Of a stretch of DNA of 64,000 nt, positions 8,690 to 17,852 are shown piece by piece. A model generated the notes under the pieces. It saw only the letters and a program-made list of their open reading frames with translations. It was not told the DNA's origin and ran no database searches. Each line of letters opens with the position of its first letter. Position 1 is the stretch's first letter. The DNA lies in assembly GCF_000373925.1 (NCBI RefSeq), contig NZ_KB892759.1:1577-65576 (forward strand), in the 5' to 3' direction. This stretch comes from Actinopolymorpha alba DSM 45243. Lineage in GTDB: Bacteria > Actinomycetota > Actinomycetes > Propionibacteriales > Actinopolymorphaceae. The position numbers were made by a program, and so were the translations under genes.

Positions 8690-10125
8690 TCAAGTGGGCG
8701 CTAGCCCGTGCCGTGCTGTTTGGGTTCGTCGTCGACGTAGGCGTGGCGTGCGTCGTGGTAGTGGTGGTGTGCCGGCTTGTCGCCAGGCGGTTTCGCAGGC
8801 TCGGCCTCGGTCGGCGATGTTGGCGGCGGCGTTGAGGTCTGCGTGCGCGGTATGCCCGCAGCGCTGGCACACGAACACGTCTCGGCTCTGCCGGATGTTC
8901 TTGTCGGTGTGGCCGCAGCGGGCGCATTGCTGGGAGGTGTGCGCGGGGTCGACCAGCCAGGTGCGGCGTCCAGCTTCTTCCGCTTTGACGCACACCCATG
9001 TCGCCAGCCGTCCCAGCATCTCGCGCGGTTCAACCCGGACTTCGCGGCCACGTTCCGGCCCGGATTGTCGATGGTGCCTTTCGCCGACCGGGTCATCGCC
9101 TGCAGGTGGAGGTTCTCCAACGCGACTACCTCGGCACCGGCGACGAGATCCCGAGCGGTTTGTCTGGCCCAGTTGTCGGTGCGCTGGGCGACCTTGCGGT
9201 GCTCCCGGGCGATTCTGGTGCTGAGGGTGCGCCAGGACCGCGAATACTTCACCGTCGAGGCCTGCTGCTGTTGCAGCCCGACGATCCTTTCTCGGGCGTT
9301 CCGCATCCAGCCCGGCATCACATGTAGTTGGCCTTGGGAGGTGGCCAACGTCACCGTCACACCACGATCAGCACCCACCAGCCGTCCGCCGGCCGGCTCC
9401 AACCCGTCACTTAGCTGCGGAGTGACGCGGACCGGTGCGACGTCTTTGAACCCGACGCTGGCCCGCCACACCCACTTTGGATGCTCGCTGGTGCCGCCGG
9501 CACGCTGGCGTGTCACGCTCAGCGTCACCGGAACACCACCACTATCGGCGAGGCGTGCGAGTTGGCGCCTAGCGGATTTGGGCAGCCGCATCGTGCCGAC
9601 ACCCTGAATGCGTAACCTGCGCTGATCGGTGTCGACCTTCCACGATGTGGGTTCGTCCCAGCAGACGGTGTGGAACCGGCGATGGGACTTGAACCGTGGG
9701 TAACCGGGCGTCTGCCCCGCCTTGATGCGGCGGTAGAACCCGGCGAACGCCTCATCCAACCGCCGCAACGCCCCACGGATCGGCTGGATCCCCCACGCGA
9801 GAACGTCATCGCGTACCCCACGCAACCCTTTGATCTGAGTGAACTGATCGAACAGCGACACGCTCTTGTTGGCGCGTCGCCAGGCGTCTCGGCGTTCCTG
9901 CAACCCAGCGTTGTACACCTCACAACACGCGCCCAGCAGCGCCTGCAACCCCCGCTCTTGCGCCGGCGCCGGGTCAAACGCGAAGGTCGCCTTCCGACAC
10001 ACGGTTGCGTCCAGGCCATCGACCACCAAACGACCAGGCCCAAATCGCGGCGCACTCTGCTTCGGAAAGATCACGACCGGGACCATGCCTCCCGGCACCG
10101 ACAACGCTGGATGACGTAGCCTCAC
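8690..10125 (-). pseudogene. tnpB: frameshifted tnpB (IS200/IS605-family RNA-guided nuclease/OrfB transposase)
   Basis: The first frame (10125 to about 9030) encodes the TnpB N-terminal helix-rich and wedge parts, the RuvC-I motif LVGADRGVTVTLAT (catalytic Asp) and RuvC-II EVVALENLHLQAM (catalytic Glu). The remainder is in another frame: the zinc ribbon CARCGHTD...CQRCGH and RuvC-III Asp in HADLNAAANIA. The break is at CGCGCGAGATG near 9030, where one CG pair fewer would restore the family reading NREMLGRLA. All catalytic residues survive across the two frames, so the inactivation is recent or a sequencing error. No tnpA is present, so this is an IS1341-like solo tnpB. It inserted between the DUF885 gene and accE, ending just after the accE stop. 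Confidence 0.88.
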
Positions 10126-10176
10126 CCACCTGAATGAATCGCCGGGGGAACGAGCAGCTAATTAACGGAAGTCCCC

Positions 10177-10455
10177 TTACCGGGGCAATGCGCTGGCGCG
10201 CCAAGCGCCGGGGCTAGGGCGGAGGGGAGTACGGGTACGCCGCCAGTACGCCGCCCAGCCGGGTTGGCTTCGCGGCCGGCCCTGCTGAGGCTGGGCGGAC
10301 TCCGCACCACGAAGCCTGGCTGAGACCACGGCCACCAGAGCGGCGAACTCCTCCGGCGTCGGGTTGCCCTTCACGACCCGCAGCAGCGGCTGGTCGGCGA
10401 CGGCCGTCTCTGCGCCGGGCTCCGTGCCGCTCGACGGCTTGTCGTCGCTCGCCAT
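10177..10455 (-). CDS. accE: acyl-CoA carboxylase epsilon subunit
   Basis: A 92-aa protein with the signature LLRVVKGNPTPEEFAALVAVV at about residues 24-44 and a C-terminal GWAAYWRRTRTPLRPSPGAW tail, both typical of the small epsilon subunit (AccE/PccE) that stabilises actinobacterial acyl-CoA carboxylase complexes. The frame continues far upstream, but the ATG giving MASDDKPSSG is chosen because it begins the family-like part and follows AGGAAGGGCG. It lies downstream of and co-directional with the beta subunit gene, but with 318 nt and a hairpin repeat between them; these genes are usually adjacent. The tnpB remnant begins just past its stop. Confidence 0.85.
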   Translation of the reverse strand: MASDDKPSSGTEPGAETAVADQPLLRVVKGNPTPEEFAALVAVVSARLRGAESAQPQQGRPRSQPGWAAYWRRTRTPLRPSPGAWRASALPR

Positions 10456-10672
10456 CCGCGCGCCCTTCCTGTGCTCGTGATCGCGATCATGGAGGTGGGG
10501 ACCGGCCGTGGCTTCGCTACTGGCCGTCCTCCGCCCCTGCCATGCTAGGTCCCCAGCGCACGGACCCATGGGGGCTGGTGTACGTGATGGACGAGCGCGG
10601 CATGAGCGGCAAGGCAGAGGCACTGGCTTGAAACCCCTGATTTCGCTCCCGCCAGCCAACCCAGGAAGGGTA

Positions 10673-10740
10673 GTTGATCAACGGTCCGCAATTGGGGCAT
10701 CGGCAGCGGAGCGGGTCCGAATTCGCCACCGTTGATCAAC
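10673..10740. repeat. GTTGATCAACGGT inverted repeat, copy 2
   Basis: Perfect 13-nt arms GTTGATCAACGGT / ACCGTTGATCAAC around a 42-nt centre, with additional pairing of CAATT and AATTCG inside. It matches the arms of the element at 6535-6610. It sits between the beta and epsilon carboxylase genes, so it could attenuate or process the transcript. No other gene is seen in the 318-nt spacer. Confidence 0.75.
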
Positions 10741-10773
10741 TTCGCGGCTGCAAGAGCGCTACCGCCGCAAGGG

Positions 10774-12402
10774 TCAGAGCGGGATGTTGCCGTGCTTGCG
10801 AGGCGGCAGGGTTTCGCGCTTGTTCCGTAGCAACCGCAGCGCCCGGACAACCTCCACCCGCGTCTCATTTGGGTGGATCACCGCGTCGACATATCCTCGC
10901 TCGGCCGCCACATAAGGATTCGCGAGGGTGTCTTCGTATTCCTGCACGAACCTCGCCCGCAGCTCCTCGGCGTTCTCCGCCTTCGCCAACTCCTTGCGGT
11001 ACAGGATTTCGACCGCACCCTGCGCACCCATGACCGCGATCTGCGCGGTGGGCCAGGCCAGGTTGATGTCGGCGCCGAGGTGCTTCGACCCCATGACGTC
11101 GTACGCGCCGCCGTAGGCCTTGCGAGTAATCACTGTCACCAGCGGGACGGTCGCCTCGGCGTACGCGTAGATGAGTTTGGCGCCGCGCCGGATGATGCCG
11201 TTCCACTCCTGGTCGGTGCCGGGCAGGAATCCGGGTACGTCGACGAACGTCAGGATCGGGATATTGAATGCGTCGCAGGTACGCACGAAGCGTGCGGCCT
11301 TCTCGGACGCGTCGATGTCCAGGCAGCCCGCGAACTGCAACGGCTGGTTGCCCACCACGCCGACGCTGTGCCCGTCGACCCGCCCGAAGCCGCACACGAT
11401 GTTGGGCGCGAACAGCGGGTGCACCTCGAGGAACTCACCGTCGTCGAGGATGTGCTCGATCACCGTGTGCATGTCGTACGGCTGGTTCGCCGAATCGGGA
11501 ATCAGCGTGTCGAGTTCGCGGTCTTCGTCGGTGATCGACAGGTCCGGCTCTTCGTCGTACGCCGGGGGTTCTTCGAGGTTGTTCTGTGGGAGATACGAAA
11601 GGAGCGCCTTGACCCAGTCGATCGCGTCCTGTTCGTTGCTCGCCATGTAGTGCGCGTTGCCGCTCTTGGTGTTGTGGGCGAGAGCACCACCGAGATCCTC
11701 GAACGACACGTCCTCACCAGTGACCGTCTTGATGACGCCCGGGCCAGTGATGAACATGTGCGAGGTCTGGTCGACCATCACCGTGATGTCGGTGAGGGCG
11801 GGGGAGTAGACGTGACCGCCGGCGCAGGTGCCCATGATCAGCGAGATCTGCGGGACGACACCGGAGGCGAGGATGTTGCGCCGGAAGATCTCGCCGTAGA
11901 GGCCGAGCGAGGCCACGCCCTCCTGGATACGGGCGCCGCTGCCTTCGTTGATCCCGACGATGGGGCACCCGGTCTTGAGGGCGAGGTCCATGATCTTGAC
12001 GATCTTTTCGCCGTACACCTCGCCGAGGCTGCCGCCGAACACGGTGAAGTCCTGGCTGAACACGCAGATCTGCCGGCCACTCACGGTGCCGAACCCCGCG
12101 ACGACACCGTCGCCGTAGGGGCGGTTGTGCTCCAGGCCGAAGTTGGTGGACCGGTGCCGGGCGAACTCGTCCAGCTCGACGAAGGACCCCTCGTCCAGCA
12201 GCAACTCGATCCGCTCGCGGGCGGTCAGCTTGCCGCGCGCGTGCTGCTTCTCGATCGCCCGGGCGGAGCCAGCGTGCACGGCCTCGTGGAGGCGGCGTTC
12301 GAGATCGGCGAGCTTGCCCGCGGTGGTGTGGATATCGGTGGCGTTCGACCCCGCCGCGCCGTTCGCGCTGCCTTGCGCAACCTCAGGTTGCCCGGCTCCC
12401 AT
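10774..12402 (-). CDS. acyl-CoA carboxylase beta subunit (carboxyltransferase)
   Basis: The 542-aa protein is the carboxyltransferase subunit of a biotin-dependent acyl-CoA carboxylase (propionyl-/acetyl-CoA type), moving CO2 from carboxybiotin to acyl-CoA. Family features run end to end: [21 protein letters not shown], the N-domain oxyanion region [29 protein letters not shown], and the C-domain [20 protein letters not shown] and [17 protein letters not shown]. The start at [10 protein letters not shown] follows GGAGGA; a longer frame exists upstream but lacks similarity. It is divergent from ppc and upstream of accE. The biotinylated alpha subunit is not in the window, but biotin ligase is at 16960. 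Substrate (propionyl- or acetyl-CoA) is not decided by the sequence alone. Confidence 0.95.
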   Translation of the reverse strand: MGAGQPEVAQGSANGAAGSNATDIHTTAGKLADLERRLHEAVHAGSARAIEKQHARGKLTARERIELLLDEGSFVELDEFARHRSTNFGLEHNRPYGDGVVAGFGTVSGRQICVFSQDFTVFGGSLGEVYGEKIVKIMDLALKTGCPIVGINEGSGARIQEGVASLGLYGEIFRRNILASGVVPQISLIMGTCAGGHVYSPALTDITVMVDQTSHMFITGPGVIKTVTGEDVSFEDLGGALAHNTKSGNAHYMASNEQDAIDWVKALLSYLPQNNLEEPPAYDEEPDLSITDEDRELDTLIPDSANQPYDMHTVIEHILDDGEFLEVHPLFAPNIVCGFGRVDGHSVGVVGNQPLQFAGCLDIDASEKAARFVRTCDAFNIPILTFVDVPGFLPGTDQEWNGIIRRGAKLIYAYAEATVPLVTVITRKAYGGAYDVMGSKHLGADINLAWPTAQIAVMGAQGAVEILYRKELAKAENAEELRARFVQEYEDTLANPYVAAERGYVDAVIHPNETRVEVVRALRLLRNKRETLPPRKHGNIPL

Positions 12403-12610
12403 CGTGCGTCCTCCCCAACTGTCGCTGCGGCCAGCGAGCCTACTCCGCCGAGTCTTTCCGGCTGCGCGCACGGCAACCGCGGAGGGCGGGCCCTCGCCCG
12501 CCCCGCGGTTTCACGATGACCGTGTCCGGGCCCGGTCGGGTTCGCGCGCGCTTCACCTGTTGGCCGTCCGCCACGACCCCGCGGGACGGCCGTCGGAGAG
12601 GTGGGCGGAC

Positions 12611-12616
12611 TACGCT
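12611..12616 (+). promoter_or_regulatory. -10 box of leaderless ppc promoter
   Basis: TACGCT lies 7 nt before the ppc ATG, and no Shine-Dalgarno precedes that ATG. This is the actinobacterial leaderless-mRNA arrangement. Confidence 0.5.
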
Positions 12617-12623
12617 TGCGAAC

Positions 12624-15272
12624 ATGCCCACCACCCAGCCAACGCGCGCGCTTGCTCGCTTCGAGGTCCCGGCACCGCTGCGGGCCGACGTCCGGCTGTT
12701 GGGCGAGCTGCTCGGCACTGTGCTCAAGGAGTACGGCGGGCTGGCGCTCCTCGACGACGTCGAACGGCTCCGTGAGCTCACGATCGCCGCCCACCATGAT
12801 GATCCCGTCCGGGCGGAGGAGGCGGCCGAGGCCAGCGAACGCCTCGTGTCCGACTGGGACGTCGAGCGCGCCGAGAACGTCGCCCGCGCCTTCACCTGCT
12901 ACTTCCACCTCACAAACCTCGCGGAGGAGTACCACCGGGTCCGGGCCCTGCGCGACTACGACACCGCCGATGCGCCGGTCCGTGACTCCGTCGCCGCCGC
13001 GGTGGCGGAGGTGACGGCTCAGTACGGCGAGGACCAGGCGCTCACACTGCTGTCCGGACTCGAGTTCCGGCCGGTGCTGACCGCGCACCCCACCGAGGCC
13101 CGCCGCCGGGCCGTGGCGTCCGCGATCCGCCGGATCTCGATGCTCCTGGCCGACCGCGACGATCCGCGGCTCGGCGCCGGGGAGCGGGCCGAGATCCGCC
13201 GCCGCATGCTGGAGGAGATCGACCTCCTCTGGCGTACATCCCAGATCCGCACCACCAAGCCGGGCCCGCTCGACGAGGTGCGGACGGCGATGACCGTCTT
13301 CGACGACACGTTGTTCCAGGTGCTGCCGCAGGTCTATCGCCAGCTCGACGACCGGATCGCGGGGGAGCAGGCGGGCACACAGCCGCCGAAGGTGCCGGCG
13401 TTCGTCCGGCTCGGATCGTGGATCGGCGGCGACCGGGACGGCAACCCGTTCGTGACGGCTGCCTTCACGCAGAAGGCGATGGCGATCCAGGCCGACCACG
13501 TGCTCCGCGCGCTGGAGCGGGTGTGCGAGCGGGTGGGCCGGGCGTTGACCGCGGACGCCGAGACGACACCGCCGGATCCGGGCGTACGCCGGTTGCTGGC
13601 CGACGCCCGCGCCGCCTATCCCGATCTTTCTGAGGACGTCGCGAGCCGCTCGCCGGGCGAGCCGCACCGGCAGGTCCTGCTCCTCGCCGCCCGCAAGCTG
13701 TCCGCGACCCGGCAGCGCAACGCCGACTTCGCCTACGGCAATGCGGGGGAGCTGCTCGCCGACCTGCGGACGGTGCAGTCGTCGCTGGCCGCGGCGGGCG
13801 CCCGGCGGTTGGCGTACGGCGAACTGCAGCACCTCATCTGGCAGGTCGAGACCTTCGGGTTCCACCTGGCCGAGCTCGAGGTCCGCCAGCATTCGAAGGT
13901 CCACGCCCGCGCGCTCGCCGAGCTGCTGACCGGCGGCGAGCTCTCGCCGGAGACCGAGGAGGTGCTCGCGGTCTTCCGGGTGATAGCCCAGATCCAGCAG
14001 CGGTTCGGGCCCGATGCCTGCCGGCGCTACATCGTGTCCTTCACGCAGTCCTCGCAGGACCTGGCGGCGGTCTACGAGCTGGCCGACCGGGCCCTTGACG
14101 GGCGGCCGATCAGCCTGGACGTCGTACCCCTCTTCGAGACCGAGGACGACCTGCGGCATTCGGTCGGGATCCTCGATGAGGCCATCCAGCAAGAGCCGGT
14201 ACGCCGGCGACTGGAGGAGACCGAGCGGCGCTACGAGGTGATGCTCGGCTACTCCGACTCCGCGAAGGATGCCGGTCCGCTGTCGGCGACGCTCGCGTTG
14301 TACGACGCCCAGGCCGCGATCGCCGGCTGGGCCGACCGGCACTCGATCAGGCTCACCCTCTTCCACGGCCGCGGCGGCGCGCTCGGGCGTGGTGGCGGTC
14401 CGGCCAACCGTGCGGTGCTCGCGCAGGCGCCGGGCTCGGTGAGCGGCCGGTTCAAGCTCACCGAGCAGGGCGAGGTGATCTTCGCGCGGTACGGCGACCC
14501 CACGATCGCCCGGCGGCACATCGAGCAGGTAGCCGCGGCCACCCTGCTCGCGTCCACGCCGACAGTCGAGAAGCGGATCGCCGGGGCCGCGGAGCGGTTC
14601 GCTGGCCTGGCCCGCACGATGGACGACGCGGCGCGGACGGCGTACCACCGGCTGGTCCGCAGCGAGGGGTTCGCCGACTGGTTCGCCCGGGTCACGCCGG
14701 TCGAGGAGCTGGGTCAGCTGCCGATCGGGTCGCGGCCGGCTCGCCGCGGCCTCGCCATCTCCTCCCTGGAGGACCTCCGCGCGATCCCGTGGGTCTTCGC
14801 GTGGACGCAGGCGCGGGTCAACCTGACCGGGTGGTTCGGGGTCGGCTCGGGCCTGGAGGCCGTCGGTGACCTCGACGCGCTGCGGGAGGCGTACGCGCAG
14901 TGGCCGTTGTTCGCGGTGACGCTGGACAACGTGGAGATGTCGCTGGCCAAGACGGACGCCCGGATCGCGCGGAGGTACCTCGAGCTGGGCAACCGGCCCG
15001 ACCTGGCCGCGCAGGTCCTCGAGGAGCATGCCCGCACCTCCCACTGGGTGCTGGCGGTGGCTGGTCACGAGCGGTTGCTGGAGCACCGCCGGGTGCTGGG
15101 CCGTGCGGTCGACCTGCGCAATCCCTACGTCGACGCACTGTCGTACCTCCAGCTGCGCGCCTTCCGTGCGCTGCGGACCGAACGCCTGTCAGAGGGTGAT
15201 GCGGAGCGACTGCGCCGGCTGGTGCTGCTGACCGTCAACGGCATCGCGGCCGGTCTCCAGAACACCGGCTGA
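12624..15272 (+). CDS. ppc: phosphoenolpyruvate carboxylase
   Basis: Anaplerotic enzyme converting PEP and bicarbonate to oxaloacetate. The 882-aa protein has the standard bacterial PEPC motifs in order: LTAHPTEARRR (catalytic His), SWIGGDRDGNPFVT, the loop and site motifs GYSDSAKDAG and FHGRGGALGRGGGP, TEQGEVIFARYG, and the invariant C-terminal QNTG. The ATG giving MPTTQPTRAL is preferred over an in-frame ATG 36 codons upstream because a -10 box is placed for a leaderless start. It is divergent from the carboxylase beta gene. On the opposite strand a long open frame exists only because of GC bias. Confidence 0.97.
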   Translation: MPTTQPTRALARFEVPAPLRADVRLLGELLGTVLKEYGGLALLDDVERLRELTIAAHHDDPVRAEEAAEASERLVSDWDVERAENVARAFTCYFHLTNLAEEYHRVRALRDYDTADAPVRDSVAAAVAEVTAQYGEDQALTLLSGLEFRPVLTAHPTEARRRAVASAIRRISMLLADRDDPRLGAGERAEIRRRMLEEIDLLWRTSQIRTTKPGPLDEVRTAMTVFDDTLFQVLPQVYRQLDDRIAGEQAGTQPPKVPAFVRLGSWIGGDRDGNPFVTAAFTQKAMAIQADHVLRALERVCERVGRALTADAETTPPDPGVRRLLADARAAYPDLSEDVASRSPGEPHRQVLLLAARKLSATRQRNADFAYGNAGELLADLRTVQSSLAAAGARRLAYGELQHLIWQVETFGFHLAELEVRQHSKVHARALAELLTGGELSPETEEVLAVFRVIAQIQQRFGPDACRRYIVSFTQSSQDLAAVYELADRALDGRPISLDVVPLFETEDDLRHSVGILDEAIQQEPVRRRLEETERRYEVMLGYSDSAKDAGPLSATLALYDAQAAIAGWADRHSIRLTLFHGRGGALGRGGGPANRAVLAQAPGSVSGRFKLTEQGEVIFARYGDPTIARRHIEQVAAATLLASTPTVEKRIAGAAERFAGLARTMDDAARTAYHRLVRSEGFADWFARVTPVEELGQLPIGSRPARRGLAISSLEDLRAIPWVFAWTQARVNLTGWFGVGSGLEAVGDLDALREAYAQWPLFAVTLDNVEMSLAKTDARIARRYLELGNRPDLAAQVLEEHARTSHWVLAVAGHERLLEHRRVLGRAVDLRNPYVDALSYLQLRAFRALRTERLSEGDAERLRRLVLLTVNGIAAGLQNTG

Positions 15273-15344
15273 CAGGCAGGGGGTCAGCCCCGCGCCAGAC
15301 ATCCGACCTTTGGCAGGTTCGCCGGCGTGGCGAGTGCGACCTGG

Positions 15345-15368
15345 AATGATCACGTATACGTGGTCATT
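15345..15368. repeat. ATGATCACGTATACGTGGTCAT palindrome, copy 1
   Basis: 24-bp near-perfect palindrome (one mismatched pair) centred on GTATAC, 72 nt after the ppc stop and before the fucosidase gene. Other copies are at 19258, 26767, 35866 and 35928. It could terminate ppc or bind a protein. Confidence 0.75.
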
Positions 15369-15435
15369 TCGCCGGGACCGGTCATGGTCGGCCCCTTGTC
15401 CGGCCAGCATGGTGGTTGGTAGACATCTGACCTAT

Positions 15436-15459
15436 CTGATCCGGTGCTCTGATCCGGTG
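15436..15459 (+). promoter_or_regulatory. tandem CTGATCCGGTG repeat before fucosidase gene
   Basis: The 11-mer CTGATCCGGTG occurs twice with 13-nt spacing immediately before the ribosome site of the fucosidase gene. Just upstream, AGACATCTGACCT (15421) repeats AGACATCCGACCT (15297). The placement suggests operator sites for a sugar-responsive regulator, not identified here. Confidence 0.35.
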
Positions 15460-15477
15460 TGGGAGGAAGGTCGATCC

Positions 15478-16761
15478 ATGTCGGCACCGCAAGCGTCCCT
15501 TGACAAGCTCCGCGAACGCCGGTTCGGGCTGTTCGTCCACTGGGGCCTCTACGCCCTGCCGGCACGGCACGAGTGGGTGAAGAAGCGCGAACAGCTGACT
15601 GACGAGAAGTACCAGCCGTACTTCGAGCATTTCGATCCCGACCTCTACGACCCGCGGGTGTGGGCGAAGGCGGCCCGGGAAGCCGGCATGAAGTACTCCG
15701 TCCTCACCACCAAACACCACGAGGGCTTCTGTCTCTGGGACTCCGACCTCACCGACTACAAGGCGACCAACACGCCCGCCGGCAGGGACCTGCTCCGCCC
15801 CTTCGTCGACGCGTTCCGCGCCGAGGATCTGGGCGTCGGCTTCTACCACTCCCTGATCGACTGGCACCACCCGCACTATCCGGTCGACATCCTGCACCCG
15901 CGGATCGAGGACGAGGAGTTCCGCGCCAGCCAGGCGGGCAAGCGGGACATCGCGATCTACCGCGCGTACCTCCACGGCCAGGTCGAAGAACTGCTGACGC
16001 GGTACGGCGACGTCGACGTCATGTGGTTCGACTTCTCCTACCCGGGCCGGGACGCGTACGGCCTGCCCGGCAAGGGCCGCGACGACTGGAACTCCGAGGA
16101 ACTCGTCAAGCTGGTCCGCGGTCTCCAGCCCGACACCCTCATCAACAACCGGCTCGACTACCCGGGCGACTTCACCACGCCCGAACAGTTCCAGCCGCAC
16201 ACCGCGCCGACGATCGACGGCAAGGAGGTGCCCTGGGAGGCGTGCCAGACCCTCAACGGCAGCTGGGGTTATGACCGGGACAACCTCGACTGGAAGTCGC
16301 CCGACCTGCTGGTGCGGATGCTCGTCGACTCGGTGTCCAAGGACGGAAACCTGCTGTTGAACGTCGGCCCGACGGGCCGCGGTGAGTTCGACGCACGCGC
16401 GCTCGCGACCCTGGAGGAGATCGGGCGCTGGACCCGCCGCAACGGCCGGTCGATCTACGGAGCCGGGCGTTCGGAGTTCACCCCGCCGGTCGACGGGCGC
16501 TACACGCAGCGCGGTGACCGGCTCTACCTGCATCTGTTCGCGTGGCCGTTCCGGCACGTGCACCTGCCCGGGCTCGCGGGCCGGGTGAAGTACGCGCAGC
16601 TGCTGCACGACGCGTCCGAGGTGCGGTTCCAGGAGTACTTCGGCGTCGCCACAGACAGCAACGTCGGCGTGAAGAACATCCCCGAGGGCACAGTCACCCT
16701 GGAGCTGCCGGTGCAGCGCCCGAACGAGCTGGTCCCCGTCGTGGAGATCTTCCTCTCCTGA
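15478..16761 (+). CDS. alpha-L-fucosidase (glycoside hydrolase family 29)
   Basis: The 427-aa protein belongs to GH29, which cleave terminal alpha-L-fucose by a retaining mechanism. The N-terminal RRFGLFVHWGLYALPARHEWV, the substrate-binding KYSVLTTKHHEGFCLWDS, and the nucleophile region DVMWFDFSYPG (Asp) match the family, as does the NLLLNVGPTGRGE motif that closes the barrel domain. There is no signal peptide, so it should act inside the cell on imported oligosaccharides. The ATG follows GGGAGGAAGG by 7 nt; an earlier in-frame start would include the palindrome. No transporter or other glycosidase is adjacent. Confidence 0.92.
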   Translation: MSAPQASLDKLRERRFGLFVHWGLYALPARHEWVKKREQLTDEKYQPYFEHFDPDLYDPRVWAKAAREAGMKYSVLTTKHHEGFCLWDSDLTDYKATNTPAGRDLLRPFVDAFRAEDLGVGFYHSLIDWHHPHYPVDILHPRIEDEEFRASQAGKRDIAIYRAYLHGQVEELLTRYGDVDVMWFDFSYPGRDAYGLPGKGRDDWNSEELVKLVRGLQPDTLINNRLDYPGDFTTPEQFQPHTAPTIDGKEVPWEACQTLNGSWGYDRDNLDWKSPDLLVRMLVDSVSKDGNLLLNVGPTGRGEFDARALATLEEIGRWTRRNGRSIYGAGRSEFTPPVDGRYTQRGDRLYLHLFAWPFRHVHLPGLAGRVKYAQLLHDASEVRFQEYFGVATDSNVGVKNIPEGTVTLELPVQRPNELVPVVEIFLS

Positions 16762-16843
16762 CGTACCCGGCCGAGGTCCAGGTGAGCGGCCAAGGGCCAG
16801 GCGCGCGGCCGAGGCCTCGGCGTCCGCGCCGTGAGCGTGAAGC

Positions 16844-16899
16844 GTTGGGTCGGGGACACCCTTGTACGGCTCTATTGGCCAAGGGTGCCCCGACCCAGC
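16844..16899. repeat. dispersed hairpin repeat, copy 2
   Basis: GGGTCGGGG-CACCCTTG paired with CAAGGGTG-CCCCGACCC around the same 15-nt loop as the copy at 2411-2468. The 31-nt core from CACCC to GGGTG is identical in both copies. It sits 82 nt after the fucosidase stop and 60 nt before birA, so a terminator role for the fucosidase gene is plausible. Confidence 0.8.
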
Positions 16900-16947
16900 C
16901 CGATGGCTCCCGACCCACCAAATGCGCGGGCGCGCGGCGGCGCGGAA

Positions 16948-16953
16948 TACCCT
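16948..16953 (+). promoter_or_regulatory. -10 box of leaderless birA promoter
   Basis: TACCCT ends 6 nt before the birA ATG, with no Shine-Dalgarno. Confidence 0.45.
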
Positions 16954-16959
16954 GGCTTG

Positions 16960-17793
16960 ATGCCACCGTCGTACGTCGACCTCGACCGCCCAGCGCTTCC
17001 TGCTGAGAGTCTCCGGGCGGCGCTCATCGGTCCAGGCCGGCTTGTCCGCGACCTGCGCGTCGTGTCCGCGACCGGCTCGACGAACGCCGACCTGCGGGCC
17101 CTGGCCGCCGAGGGCGCTCCTGAGGGGACCCTCCTCGCGGCGGAGCATCAGACCGCCGGGAGGGGGCGGCTCGACCGTGGCTGGACATCCCCGCCCCGCT
17201 CGGGTCTGACGTTCTCTCTCCTTCTCCGCCCGACCGGCGTACCCGCCCGGCGCTGGCCGTGGCTTCCGCTCCTCACCGGCTGCGCGGTGGTCGAGGCGGT
17301 GAGCGCGGTCGCGGGGGTGCGCCCGCACCTGAAGTGGCCCAACGACGTCCTCCTGGACGACCGCAAGCTCTGCGGGATCCTCATCGAGCGGGTCGAGACG
17401 GCTGAGGGCGCGGCGGCCATCGTCGGCATCGGCCTCAACGTCACGACGACGCCGGAGGAGCTGCCGCGCCCGACCGCCACGTCGCTGCGGATCGCGGGTG
17501 CGGCGAACACCGACCGCGGCACCCTGCTCGTCTCGCTGGTCCGCGCGCTGGAGACGTTCTACACGGACTGGCGCCTGGCCGTCGGGGATCCGGACGCAGG
17601 GGCGGGCGGCGGACTCCGCGGTGCCTACCGCAGCCGCTGTGCCACCCTCGGCCGGCGGGTACGCGTGCAGCTCGGGCCCGACCGCTGGCTCGACGGCACC
17701 GCCCGCGACGTCGACGAGGACGGTCGGCTCGTCGTCCGCGCCGCCGACGGCGACCACCCGTTGGGCGCCGGAGACGTGGTGCACGTGCGATGA
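16960..17793 (+). CDS. birA: biotin-[acetyl-CoA-carboxylase] ligase
   Basis: Attaches biotin to the carrier subunit of biotin-dependent carboxylases via biotinyl-5'-AMP. The 277-aa protein has the ligase motifs STNADLRALA, EHQTAGRGRLDRGWTSP (the GRGR biotinyl-AMP loop), and LKWPNDVLLDDRKLCGIL (catalytic Lys region), then the C-terminal SH3-like domain. It lacks an N-terminal DNA-binding domain, so it is a monofunctional (group I) enzyme. The ATG at MPPSYVDL is chosen for its spacing from the -10 box. A PH-domain protein gene follows by 59 nt, an arrangement common in actinobacteria. It would serve the acyl-CoA carboxylase at 10.2-12.4 kb. Confidence 0.94.
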   Translation: MPPSYVDLDRPALPAESLRAALIGPGRLVRDLRVVSATGSTNADLRALAAEGAPEGTLLAAEHQTAGRGRLDRGWTSPPRSGLTFSLLLRPTGVPARRWPWLPLLTGCAVVEAVSAVAGVRPHLKWPNDVLLDDRKLCGILIERVETAEGAAAIVGIGLNVTTTPEELPRPTATSLRIAGAANTDRGTLLVSLVRALETFYTDWRLAVGDPDAGAGGGLRGAYRSRCATLGRRVRVQLGPDRWLDGTARDVDEDGRLVVRAADGDHPLGAGDVVHVR

Positions 17794-17852
17794 AGAACTC
17801 CCGTGCGGCATGATCTGCCTGTCGTATGACCAGACGGGGACAAGGAGCGCCG

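Noticed and set aside
9020-9040. Programmed frameshift in tnpB
   Set aside because: No slippery heptamer or downstream stimulatory structure was evident; a simple CG duplication explains it.
12225-15086. Very long minus-strand open frame opposite ppc
   Set aside because: Composition is the reverse-complement shadow of a high-GC coding gene; it has no family similarity and ppc is certain.
15382-17811. Long minus-strand frame opposite the fucosidase and birA genes
   Set aside because: It crosses two certain genes and a dispersed palindrome repeat; no domain is visible.
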